NCBI GenBank assembly: GCA_028583605.1
Contig: CM053330.1
Coordinates: forward strand, 23,586,129 to 23,650,128
Reading direction: 5' to 3'
Source of the DNA: Dastarcus helophoroides
Lineage: Eukaryota > Arthropoda > Insecta > Coleoptera > Bothrideridae
DNA: 64,000 nucleotides
Made by a program: the position numbers and the translations under genes. Below, piece after piece: positions 48,540-59,700 of the stretch (position 1 is the first letter of the stretch; the number at the start of each line of letters is the position of its first letter). The notes beneath the pieces are model-generated. The model was given only the letters and a program-made list of their open reading frames with translations, was not told where the DNA came from and did no database searches.

Positions 48540-50160
48540 TCGAAATTTAGTTTTAACATTCAGGTTCTTTATTTAACTAGACATTTTTATTCGAAATGTC
48601 TGCCCTTTGCCAAAGATTTCATACGTAGATTTTAAACTCAAAAACTCCTCTAAATTTTGACTTTTTTTGACACTTTTTAGCTTAAACTTTAAAAATGCTT
48701 TTTTTTAAAATGTCAACTTTAAATTAATAATTTAAAACGTCAGAATCTTTAAAAAAATTTCAGGAGAAGGCGAAATTTTCAAAAAGTCAAAATTTTGAGA
48801 AAAGATCGAACTTTAAAAAAAAGCCGAAGATTTGAAAAAAGTCAAAACTTTGATCAAAGGTCGAAGTTTTGATAATAAAAGGTCGGAATTTTCAAGAGTT
48901 GAAATTCCGAGAAAAAAAGAAAATTTTTTTTAAAAAAATACCCTCTTCAAAAAACTTCACCTTTTCAAGAAAGGTCATATTTTCCAAAAATAACTTCAAA
49001 TACGGATGAAATTTGCCTAAATCGAGAGAGCGAAAAAGGTTGAAATACAATTTTCAAAAAAAATCAAACCGGTAATAAATAGTCAAAATTTTAAACAAAC
49101 GACAAAAAAAGTGGAAACGTGAAAAAAGATCGAAGTTTTAAACAAATATTCAAAATAATCAAATTTACAAAAAAAAAAGAAAATTTTAGAAGAGTCGAAG
49201 AGGCAAAATTAAAAAGAAATTCGAATTTTTCAAAAAGTACAAATTAACAATAAAGTCACAATTTTTAACCAAAGTCGAAATTTTGATAAAAGGCGAAATT
49301 TCGAAAGAGATGAAAATTTCAAAATATGTCAAATTTTGGAAAATGTTGAACTTTGAAAGAATTGCTAAATTTGAAATTTTCAAAATAAATCGAAATACAT
49401 TATATATATTATATCTAAGAGTCGAAACTTTCAATAAAAATCGAAAAGTTAGACTCCTTTAAAAACGTTATCATTTTCAGAAAAACAAAATCTTCAGAAA
49501 AATTAGAAATCTTGAAAAAAGTAGAAATTTAAAAAATCAAAAATTTCAAATAATGTTAATTTTTTGAAAAAACGAAATCTTTAAAAAAAAGTCGAATTTT
49601 CAAAAATAATTGAAATTAAAAAAATAGTCGAATTTTAAAGTCAGGTTTACAAAAAAAGTTGAAATTTACAATCAAAATTTTGAAAAATGGTATAAATGAA
49701 TTTTCAATAAGAAGGGCAATTTTTAAAATAGATTAAAATTTAAAAAAAAAATAAGTTAAAATTAGAAGAGTCTAAATTTTTCAAAAAATTCAACCAAATT
49801 TCCAAAAAAGTTGAAATTTTCAAATCTGTCGTAATTTAAAAAATACTCAAAATTTTAAAATAATGTGGGTTTCTTCAAAAACAACAAATGAAATTTTCAA
49901 GAAGTCAGTATTTCAAAATAAATTGAAATTTTCATACTCTCAATGGAAGCGTACTCTCAATGGAAGCCATCAATTTTCAAAAAAAGTCGAAGTATTCAAA
50001 AGAGATCGATATTAAAAAAGTCAAAATATTCAAAAGGGGTCGAAAATCTGAAAAAGAGGAGCCAAAATTCTGATGTCGAAATTTTGAAAATTCAGAGTCT
50101 TAAACGTCGAAACAAAAAATCTAAATTTTGGAAAAAGACGAAACCTTAAAAAAATCGATT
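48540..50160. repeat. Degenerate A-rich repeat block
   Basis: This is a long run of AAAAAGTCGAAATTTTGAAA-type units, T-rich at the left edge until about 48730. The open frames 49186-49434 and 49943-50149 are readings of the repeat. Unclassified ordinary sequence with no gene lies at 50170-50400. Confidence 0.6.
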
Positions 50161-50399
50161 TTTTTTTCTTCAAAACAAAAAGAATGAATAAAAGCATCTG
50201 AAGCGAAATAAACTAATACTCATTGATAAACTTGGCTTCGACAAAGTGCGGAAGTACATTTAGCGGAGCTGCAGACGAAGCGATGAAAAGGAATTATCCT
50301 TGCAGTTTTACGTGATTGGTTAAACATTTTCCGCAGTATATTGTTTATAGATTTTTAGGCAAAGAGATCGAGATTTATCAAAATTCCGCGTAAATGAAA

Positions 50400-51060
50400 C
50401 TTATATTCGAAATTTTTTTTAGATATATTTCAAGCTTTTCTACAAATGTCGACTTTTTTCGCAAACATGTTAAAATTCGAATTTGTTTTTTCAATTTTGG
50501 GTTTTTTCTCGAAATTAAAATTTTTATTTTAAATCTGGGGTTTTGTGCTTTATATTTTTAAAGGTGATTTTTTTTATAAATGTTAAGATTGACATCGAAA
50601 TTTCAAATAAAAAACTTAGACGCTTAAATTAATAAATTTTGAATTCAACATCGAAATATTTTTTTTGCTCAAATTTAGTAATTGCCACCTTTGAGCAAAA
50701 CGGGTTCAGCACTTCGAGGAACAAATTCAAATGTTGCAATTTAAGGTGGACTAAAATGTCAAATATTTGAACGTTAACTCGAAATTTTAAGAATTACTTT
50801 TTCAAAATGTTGCTTTTCCTTTTAAAATTCACAATTTAATTTGCAATTTTAAATCTTTTTCTTCAAAGTTTCGACTTAAAAACTCTTCTTTTTTAATATT
50901 TTAATTTGGATCCCCAAAGTTTTGGGTTTAATTTAAAAATGTCGACATTTTTATTTCTTTTAATTAGAATGTAAACTCAATATTTCGAAATATCCTGTTA
51001 AAACTCATTTGCTTTACACAAATTCAGTTTCGCTCCAGGATATTTTTCTCAAAATTTCGT
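50400..51060. repeat. Degenerate T-rich repeat block
   Basis: Reverse-polarity units (TTTCTCGAAATT, TTTCGACTT) are separated from the A-rich block by ordinary sequence. Confidence 0.5.
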
Positions 51061-51087
51061 TTTTCCCAGTAAACATTTCTGCAATGG

Positions 51088-51420
51088 TCCAGTATTGGCA
51101 ATCCCGCATTCAACTACTAATGAACCATTACAGGTTCGCCAGCTTTTGCCGGTACTGGCAATCCTGCATTCAACCATTAATGACGCATTACAGGTTCGCC
51201 AGATTTTGCCGGTACTGGCAATGCTTCACTCAATCTATAATGAACCATTACAGGTTTGCCAGTACTGGCAATACTGGAAATCCTATATTCAACCAGTAAT
51301 AAACCATTACAGGTTCGCCAGCTTTTGCCGGTACTGGCAATCCTGCACTCAATCAGTAATGAACTATTAGAGGATTGCCAGTACTGGCAATCCTGCATTC
51401 AGCCAATACTGGCCAATGCT
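51088..51420. repeat. 60-base tandem minisatellite, about five to six units
   Basis: The unit starts GGCAATCCTGCATTCAACCA, continues TTAATGAACCATTACAGGTT, and closes with CGCCAGCTTTTGCCGGTACT (60 bases). Some units lack about ten bases of CTTTTGCCGG. Because 60 is a multiple of three, several frames stay open through the array (such as 51009-51299 and 51095-51370), but nothing else suggests coding. Confidence 0.85.
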
Positions 51421-51484
51421 CGGCCGTTGTCCAATGTTTGTTGGGTATATTTAACCTGAAAATATTTAAACTCAGGAATTCAAA

Positions 51485-51648
51485 AATTGAAATACAAATC
51501 TTGTCCCCTGAAACCAAGAAAGATTAAAAACACAACAAAGGTTGCTTTAACTCGTTTCTATAGCCAAGCTATCATCTTCAGCGAGATACTGCATCTATAG
51601 CTTGGGTATCGAAACGCGTTATATAACCAAGGACCAGTCAGTTCCACC
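51485..51648. mobile_element. Fold-back MITE (family M), copy 4
   Basis: It begins AAATACAAATCTTGTCCCC, then CTGAAACCAAGAAAGATT, and ends GGACCAGTCAGTTCCACC. This terminus is complementary to the GGTGGAACTGGCTCTTG start at 13636. The two ends together define the family's TIR. Confidence 0.8.
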
Positions 51649-51649
51649 A

Positions 51650-53330
51650 AAATCAGGAATTCAGGACTATTTGTGCCATTCATTTAATTTTAACTTAACA
51701 AATGACAATAAAATTGCAAACCTACAAACATTTACGTAAAATTACAACAATCAAATCCCATTTTAGTTGAAACTTGTCGACATTTCTATTCGGATATCTG
51801 TGCTTCCGCAAATTTTCAGCTTTAATCCCCTGAATTTTGAGGATACAGTTGAAATTTCGAAAATCCAAATTATATTGCCTTAATTAATAAAATAATCAAT
51901 CAGTGAAAATTTAAATTAACAAATTACAGCAACAGTAATAACAATAACAATATTTATAGTTTCAGTTAGATTTTGACGTTAATTCATTCAATATTCTAAA
52001 AAACTTGTTTTAGCAATTCTAATGTTCAACACATGTTGGAGCCGGAAATTACTTTAAGCTCGAAATTTCTAGAAAAAAAAATGGGCAGTTAATCCAGACT
52101 GCTGACAAAAGTGAAAACTTAAAACTATGATGTAACAAATTTCAAGATATTTTAAAAAAATATGTTTTCAATGTACTAATTTTTCGGATTTTAGAGATGT
52201 CGAATTAGCCGGTTGTCGGATTATCCGGTGCCGGATGCCGAATTAACCGGATGTCGGAAAGGTTTTAAGAAATGTCATTAAATGTCCGAAGCGGTGCAGT
52301 TAGCAAAGCAATCGACTAGTAGTTCAAATAGCATTTTTTTGGCAACGCAAAACCTATATATGTGTATCCAGGCGTTTATCCCTTATCTTTGGTCGCTTAA
52401 CGCGCCTAAAGAAGTTTCCACTTCAAAAATGTCCTTAATCGCGACTCTTTTTACTTCACACATTTTAATCTCATACTCGCAATTTCGACTTTAAATTTGA
52501 AATAAGGATTTTTAAATCGATCTACTTTCAAGTTTTTATGGCTTTTAAAATTCCTATTTTTCGATATAATAAAGTTCGAAATTTCGACGTAAACTTTAAA
52601 GGTCGACTTTTAACTGAAAATTTGGAAAATTATTTTTGTTTGAAAATTCCAAGTTTAAACCTGAAATTCGATGTAATTTTTTTAAAAGTTTTGATTTCAA
52701 AAATAAAAGTTAAAAAAAAACCAGACATTTCAAACTTAAACTTTTTTCGAATTTTTGGCTTTATGATTGGAAAATTTAGATTTTAAATTCGAACTTTTAC
52801 GATTTTAAAAAGTTGATGCCAAAGTTGAAATTTCAAATTTGATGTCAAAATATCGACTTTATTATTGATAAAGGTAAACATTGCTACAAAAAATCAACTT
52901 CATCAAAATTAGGACTTATTCTTTCTAAACATTCCATTTTGATATCCAATTTTCAAAATACTTCGATTTTTTCTTGTGTAACGGATTGGTCCTTGGTTAT
53001 CTTCAAAAATTGAAATTATTAAATTTTTGGAATACTTCGAATTTAGCCTCAAAATTTTGGATTTCTTTCTTAAAATCTAGTCTTTAAATAATAACATTTC
53101 AAGTGTAAACTGGCATTTCTCAAAACAAAGTCGAAATTGTTTAAAAGGTAAAGTTTCTAAAAAATTCTGAAATGGTATGTAGGAATTTCGATTTTTTTAG
53201 ATCTTCAATTTTAAATCTCAAACTTAAGATTTCGATTTTCAGCTTTTAAGCTGAAATTTAAATACTACAACGAACTTGACATTTTTAAAAAGTCGAAATT
53301 TTGAAAATAAAATCGGAAATTTCTCAGTTC
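51650..53330. repeat. Degenerate AT repeat with small element fragments
   Basis: Mixed T-rich and A-rich units. At 52190-52260 a stretch rich in GCCGGTTGTCGGATTATCCG and CCGAATTAACCGGATGTCGG looks like the end of another MITE. At about 52980-53015 a fragment of the family M terminus is present (GGATTGGTCCTTGGTTATC). Confidence 0.45.
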
Positions 53331-53758
53331 TCTTAATAATCACTTTTTCAATTTATGAGAAAAGCACAACACTGCATTGAATTTAACAATACTGCCAGTT
53401 ACCAATGAGTAATATTTATATGATCGGAATTATTTGCACTTATAGTTCTTACACACTTAACTAATGTACATGAATTGAAAAGGACATGAAAAATAAAAAT
53501 GAAATTTTATAAAAGTTAAAAATTTATCTATTTACAAAAGTAAAAAAATAACAAAACGCATTGATATGTATCATAAAAAATAGTCATTTCAAAATGGAAA
53601 TCATTCAAAACAAGGCACAGATTTGTATACATTTTACCATAAACTGATTTGTTCGTTCATCTTTGTACTTTGGGTTTTATTTAATAGTTTAATTCTTCAA
53701 ATAAATGGTATTCCAAAATATTTGATAATTCTGGGCAGTTGACAGGAACGGAGCAATT

Positions 53759-55408
53759 TCATTTTCTAACAAAATAATTTAATAGGGTATTTGGCTTAGA
53801 TTTTTTAGATTGCGAGCCGCCCACGTTTGACTCGGAATCTCTCCTACTACGTTTATAATTTTCCCACACTTCTTTTTGTACATCGAGGGGTAGTTCTTTG
53901 AAAACTTCTTCGTCGGCGTCAGGTGGGCAATTGACGTTTTGATTATTAGCACAGGTTTCAATGGAATTTAATCTTAACTCGGCTACCCTCAACTTCGAGG
54001 GTGATATGCATTCTTCGTTGCCTGAAACTTTAAGTTTGTCCAACGCCGTTAACTTAGTTTTTTTCGGAGACGGTTCCACTTCGGATTCTGAACCTTCCAA
54101 ACATTTTGAAGTTGATGGTTCACTTTGAAATTCTTCCAGCTCTTGAATGTTTTCGATGCTCGTTACTGATTGGACTTCTAAGTTTTTTCGAATGTATGAC
54201 ATCATAGAGTTTTTTACATTAGGTTTTTCATTAAATTTGGTAAATGATAATCCTAATAAAGTGATATGATATGGTTTGTTTTCGTCGACTAAGCGTGAAA
54301 ATAAATGCATGATTATATTCATAAGTTTTTGTTCACTACTTTCTGATACGGAAGAAACATTTTGACTATTAAATAAAGAAGGATTAAGATTCGACTGACG
54401 GGTTTCTCTGTGACTAGTTTTTGTCCCTTTATCAAATTTACGCACCGTCAATTTAATCGTCCTTGGTAATCTACCGTCCTCGTGAACCAACACAAGTAGT
54501 CTATGAAGTAATTGGACTAGTTTTTCTCTAACTTCTTTTTCAACAGAGATGGACTTACAACTATCCTCAAGTCCAATACTTTGCGGTTTACCGGAACTTT
54601 TAACCGGGCTTTTGTCAATACCAAAACTCATCTCTTGAATTATTTTCGCTTTTTCGACACCAAGTGCTTTATTAATACGAAGAATATTGGCATTTTGTAA
54701 TTCATGAATTGTCCGTATTCCAACTAAGCCTAACTGCTCACCTACCGCCCTTCCCACACCTGGAATCTTTAAAACATCCCCTAAGCTTAGCATTAACTCT
54801 GGTGCGTTGTTAGGAAACACCAGAGATTGTTGATTCGGTTTATGCTTCGCACCAACAAGTTTGGCTAACAATTTATTGTGTGCGATACCGGCACAGCTCG
54901 TTAAACCTAAATTTTCCTTTAATTTGTCCCGCATTTCTTGTGCAATTCTGCTTCCAAACTTCAATCTAATTTCACAACCACACTGGCACATTTCAGTAGT
55001 GTCGCCGAAAATATTTCCAATTATTTTTTCACTTCCTTGACCTCCACTTTGCAACCTTTCATTCGTCAGATTAGTTATATCCACAAAATTTTCATCTAGT
55101 CCTAATCTTTCGACTGCATCCGAGTAAGTTTGTAGCAATTCAGTTACTTTGTAGGATATTTGTCTATAATCGTGTAAATCTTCACCTTTAACAAGAACTA
55201 GAGTTGGGCACAATTTTTGCGCTTCTGTTACTAGCATACACTTCTTAATGCCGTAAGTCCTGGCCACATAATTACTAGTGACTACAATATTTTTCTGCTG
55301 TATACCGAGTGGAACTTCAGTCAAACTGGGGTTTTTAATCATTTCAACTTGGGCATAAAAACAATCGAGATCTACATGTACGATCACGCGCGAATGATCA
55401 AGATCCAT
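53759..55408 (-). CDS. POLI: DNA polymerase iota, intronless
   Basis: A single open frame of 549 residues encodes a Y-family translesion polymerase. VIVHVDLDCFYAQVEMI at 8-24 carries the first catalytic aspartate (D13) and the steric-gate region (CFY). RLGLDENFVDITNL at 101-114 carries D105-E106. GLTSCAGIAHNKLLAKLVG and KPNQQSLVFPNN follow, as in the palm/fingers. KIPGVGRAVGEQLGLVGIRT marks the helix-hairpin-helix thumb; the little finger follows. LGVQQK-like and YKVTELLQ blocks point to iota rather than eta or kappa. Near the C-terminus, EELPLDVQKE-type sequence (FKELPLDVQKEVWENYK) fits a ubiquitin-binding motif, and the end TLLNYFVRK resembles a PIP box. Vertebrate iota is longer (about 715-740) with two ubiquitin-binding motifs; one is seen here. 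Role: insertion opposite damaged bases at stalled forks. Confidence 0.93.
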   Translation of the reverse strand: MDLDHSRVIVHVDLDCFYAQVEMIKNPSLTEVPLGIQQKNIVVTSNYVARTYGIKKCMLVTEAQKLCPTLVLVKGEDLHDYRQISYKVTELLQTYSDAVERLGLDENFVDITNLTNERLQSGGQGSEKIIGNIFGDTTEMCQCGCEIRLKFGSRIAQEMRDKLKENLGLTSCAGIAHNKLLAKLVGAKHKPNQQSLVFPNNAPELMLSLGDVLKIPGVGRAVGEQLGLVGIRTIHELQNANILRINKALGVEKAKIIQEMSFGIDKSPVKSSGKPQSIGLEDSCKSISVEKEVREKLVQLLHRLLVLVHEDGRLPRTIKLTVRKFDKGTKTSHRETRQSNLNPSLFNSQNVSSVSESSEQKLMNIIMHLFSRLVDENKPYHITLLGLSFTKFNEKPNVKNSMMSYIRKNLEVQSVTSIENIQELEEFQSEPSTSKCLEGSESEVEPSPKKTKLTALDKLKVSGNEECISPSKLRVAELRLNSIETCANNQNVNCPPDADEEVFKELPLDVQKEVWENYKRSRRDSESNVGGSQSKKSKPNTLLNYFVRK

Positions 55409-56771
55409 TTTATTTGGTAACGAAAAATCTGCGAGAGAAGAATCTGTTTACAAAAACGCATTGGAAAGCTGTCTTTAAACTTTAAACTACTATCTAAATT
55501 AAAAATAAAATCTTTTCGTCCCATAAAATGTGAAGTAGATACTTTTGACGTTGACGCATGTCATTGAGATTACCTCAATGTTCTATGTAATGCGAACCAT
55601 ACACGGTCAAATTTATTTGCAAATAAGTAATATTTGAGTGTGTGTAGCATTATTTGCAAACAAGTTGTAATGTTTGCAAACACATTTTTTTACCTGCAGC
55701 CCGATTATTTTCGCCAAACAACCTCTGAAATATAGGCTACACATTAATCGTTAAAATGTTTATGCGTGAAATCAGCTTTAGTTGTGGCGTTGATTTTTAT
55801 TTAATCAACGGTTGTGGTGATTTTTTTATTTTAGTAAAGTATCTTAAGATTGATTTAAAACTTCACGGCCTACTCTTCTGCACATTTATCTGAAATGGTA
55901 TGGATTATACCAAGCTTGGCCAGTACCGCGTTGCGGGTCGATGCGGCACGCGTATCTAATTTACGTGCCCCGCGACCAATTTTTCATTATGAGCATTTAA
56001 CTTCTAGTAACTAATTGAATGAATTCTTGATGCTTCTATATTTTTTTTAAATCGTGAAAATCAAATGAAAAAAATCGTGAGAAATTCTGAGATGATCAAA
56101 AATATCTCCTTATTTTTTATTTTTTAGATGGTGTTTCTTGAAGTTCAGCGTCGTTTTTACTTTCCATTCCAACAACGATGCTTTTCATTTTGCCTACTCA
56201 CAATCAGTTAAACAAATATACGTAGTCCGTCCCAGAGTAATGCATAATCCGTCAACGAAGTAATGCATAATTTTCAGAAACAAAGGAACATATGTTTTTT
56301 AAAAAGTCGCTCAGACCCGTCGGTTTTGTTTTCTTTTTTGTCACTTTTTGTGCGTATTAAACTTTATAAAAAAGGTGTCCGAAATAAAATTTAATTTTTA
56401 TTAAACAGAACACCCATCACAAAACATATTGGCTTATATTTTTGTTGAAACTCTGTGCTCCTAGTATTCTTTTAATTAACTATTGGCAACACCGATTTTT
56501 AATTGTCATTTTGTATTTTGTCCATTCCAAGTTCCCGCTGTTTAGTAAAATAAGTAAACAACATAACCTAAATTTTCTAAACAATGAGTTTAATTTTTTT
56601 ATAATTTTCACAAGAGGAGTTACTACATTTCTTATTAAAATTTAAGTGCCTTCTAGCACGAATTTCTTTTAATTTGGCGATTTATATATGCAGAAGCCGA
56701 TTCGCCAAAGTGGTGTAACACCGGATTTTTAGTTTATTCCCCAAATTCGAAGTAAGGTTTGTTATTAAATA
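55409..56771. other. Divergent intergenic region between POLI and the UBZ gene
   Basis: This 1.36-kb region should hold both promoters. Repeated TTTGCAAA/TTGCAAAC motifs occur at 55610-55690, and ATGCATAATCCGTC and GTAATGCATAAT at 56240-56270. No gene is visible. Confidence 0.45.
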
Positions 56772-59700
56772 ATGTCAGAGGATGAACAAAGCTTAGTAGC
56801 TTATTACGCTAATACCAGTATAAAGTCTAATAAGGATAATGAAGAAATCTTGGGGGAAAATGATGTTGACATTGAAATGGACAAGAGCTCAGACAACTAT
56901 CCTTTAAAACAAATAAAGATAGAAGATGTAACTTTCGAATTTATCCCAACTACAGGATATAAGAAATGTTACACTGCTGCAATTCATCAGTCAAAATATG
57001 AATTACCGTTCTATTGTAATCAAAATTATCAGAAATTACCACTGAAAGAAAGGGTTAAATTATTTTGCGAATACCATAATAAATTGTCAAAAAGGCTATC
57101 ACTATTAGCAAGTGAATCTTATAATTGTGCGAAAATTGGGCCTGAAATTACAGCTTCAACTAAAGCCATTAATAGTATAATCGAGGATAGCCAAGAAGAT
57201 TTTGGCCTAGATGATTTTTATGAAAATGAGAGCGTTTATGTAAGCCGCCATGGACGGCACACTAAGAGAAAATCCTATACTGAATCATTTTATGAACCTA
57301 GCAGCAGTAAATCGAAGAAAAAATGTGAAGATGTTGAGTGGTTGAACAAGGAACAGAAAAAATTGCAAACTAAGCCGAAGGAAATGGAAACGCAGGAAAA
57401 ACCTCAAACTTCCAAGAATCAAAGAAGAAATGTACCCAAAAAACCTACAAATGAGATAATAATGCAAAAATCCAAACTGTTTAAAGATACTGGCAATCCA
57501 ACCAGAGGTGCTTTAATGGCCATGAAAGCTAAAGTTGTAGCTAAAGAACAACAAGAAAAAGAAAATGATATAGAAAAGTATGTTAACAAGCTAGAACCTG
57601 ACAGTGACGAGGAGTTTGAGAGTCCAAATACAAAGTTGTCAAGTCCGAAGTTAGAGCAGCAGCTAAATCAAAAAAGGGATATATCTGATGGTATTGTATT
57701 CGTTCAATTTTTGAATTAAACATTTTTTTTAATTCATTAACATTAACAAAGCTACTCGGGTATATAGTATGGAAACTAGTCCCCTGGAAACTTCTTATGC
57801 TATAGCTGCTTATCTGACAAATAAATGAAAAAAAAAATTGTGGTTTTGATTTTGCTGCTTTAAGCATAGTAAATTACTAAAATTTTTAAGATAATTTTAT
57901 CAGGATCGTGCCATGCTGTGATGCAAAGAGGCAACCTCATCAGGCGGTACCGTAAGTGGGCGGCATAAGCAACTAAATCAAAATACAATTTGAGCCATTC
58001 AATAATTAAAAATCTTTACACATCGCTTTTCTATATCAGTCTTTGTCGGAGTGGACAAATGCGGCCCTGAGCGCTGCATGTGGCTCTTCGTTGGATTGAG
58101 TGCGGCTACCTTTGAAATTTTAATGCTTTTTAATTAATTCAAAACTTTTTTTGCAAATTTGCTAAAAGTTTAAACTGAAAATTAAATAAGATGCCAAAAA
58201 AAATATAAAAAAAATTTCCAAATCATAAAAGAAAATTATGATTTCTGAAAAAGTCAGGCAAAATTTCGAATTTAAACTCGCGATTTTGCTAAAATAATTC
58301 AAAATATAAAGTGGACATTAATAGAAACAAAATCGAAAATGTTCAAAAAAACTACCCAGAATTTAAAAAAAGGTCGAAATGGCAAAAGGTGGACAATCAA
58401 GTCCCAATTTCGTTTATAGAAGAAGCAAAAAAAGAGTTATTTGAGGAAAATTAATAAAAAAAATAAAGTTGAATGCGCAGATACAAATTTTAAATTAAGC
58501 TAAGTTTTGACAACAAAATTGAAATTCATGAAAAAGAAAAACTAAAAAAAAAAGGTTCGATAGTTTTTTTATGAACGTTTATTTTGGAATTTTTTTTTTC
58601 CCAAAATTTTGAATTAACAATTTAAAATTTTTATGATTTTCGAAACTAAAAATTAAAAAAAAAATGAAAATATGAAATTTATCTATTTTTTTTAAATAAA
58701 AGATCGACAAATCAGGATCAGATAAATTTTCGAGGACATGATCGATATTTCCAAAAAAGTCAAAATTTCAATTTCACAGTCGAAATTTTAAAAGAAACGT
58801 GAAAATTACTACAGAAAAAATATAATCCGGAGGAAAAAAATCAAAAAATGCCAACATTTCCAGAATAATGTCAAACTGAATAATAAATTGCATTCATTAC
58901 AAAAGACTATTTCCAAACTTTTGAGAAAAACGCCTACATGTTGATATTAAAATCAAAATTTTAAATAAAAATATAAAAACCAAAAGCGCAAATTTTTTAT
59001 TTTGAGGAAATATTTCTAGAGAAAGTCGAAATTTACAAAAAAAAACTAATAATTTACATTATAATAAACACATAAATAAAAACATCGCAACATTTCGGGA
59101 ATAATTTCGAAATTAAAATACAAATTTTATAACAAGAGAGTGTTTCCAAAACTTCGAGAAAACAAATCTACATGTTATTATTAAAATCAAAATTTTATAT
59201 AAACAAATAAAAACCTTAAGTGCGAACTTTTCATTTCGAAGGAAAAGTTGAAATTTTGATAAAAAAAACTTTACATTTTTGAGATTAAAAGAAGAATTAA
59301 ATTCAAAAATATTTAGTGATTTTTTTTGTAAACATTCCTATTTTAAGCTTTGAATTTTTATTATTTTCCTAATTTTTAAATAAAGTTGTTTTGAAAAAAA
59401 ATCTAAATTTAAAAGCATTTGCTGAATCCTTGAGAAAAAGAGTGTAAATTTCAAGTTCAAAGCCAGAATTTAAGGAAAAACGACAAATTTGAAATTGTCC
59501 CAAAAAGGTCATAATTTCAACACATACTCCGATATTGTGTATTACATAATATTTCAAAAATTGAATATTTTAATCGAAATAATTAATAGATATGTGCTGA
59601 CAGTTCTGCTTTTTAACTTAGAATTAACTTTTTATTTTAGTATTATTTGTTTTTTAAATATTATGGAAGGTTGTTTTCTTTTTTTTTATTTTACAGAAAA

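Noticed and set aside
51088..51420. CRISPR-like array
   Set aside because: The units are contiguous with no unique spacers, and the setting is a eukaryotic genome.
51009..51459. Possible repetitive protein with 20-residue units
   Set aside because: The 60-base tandem array stays open in several frames at once on both strands, which points to non-coding sequence.
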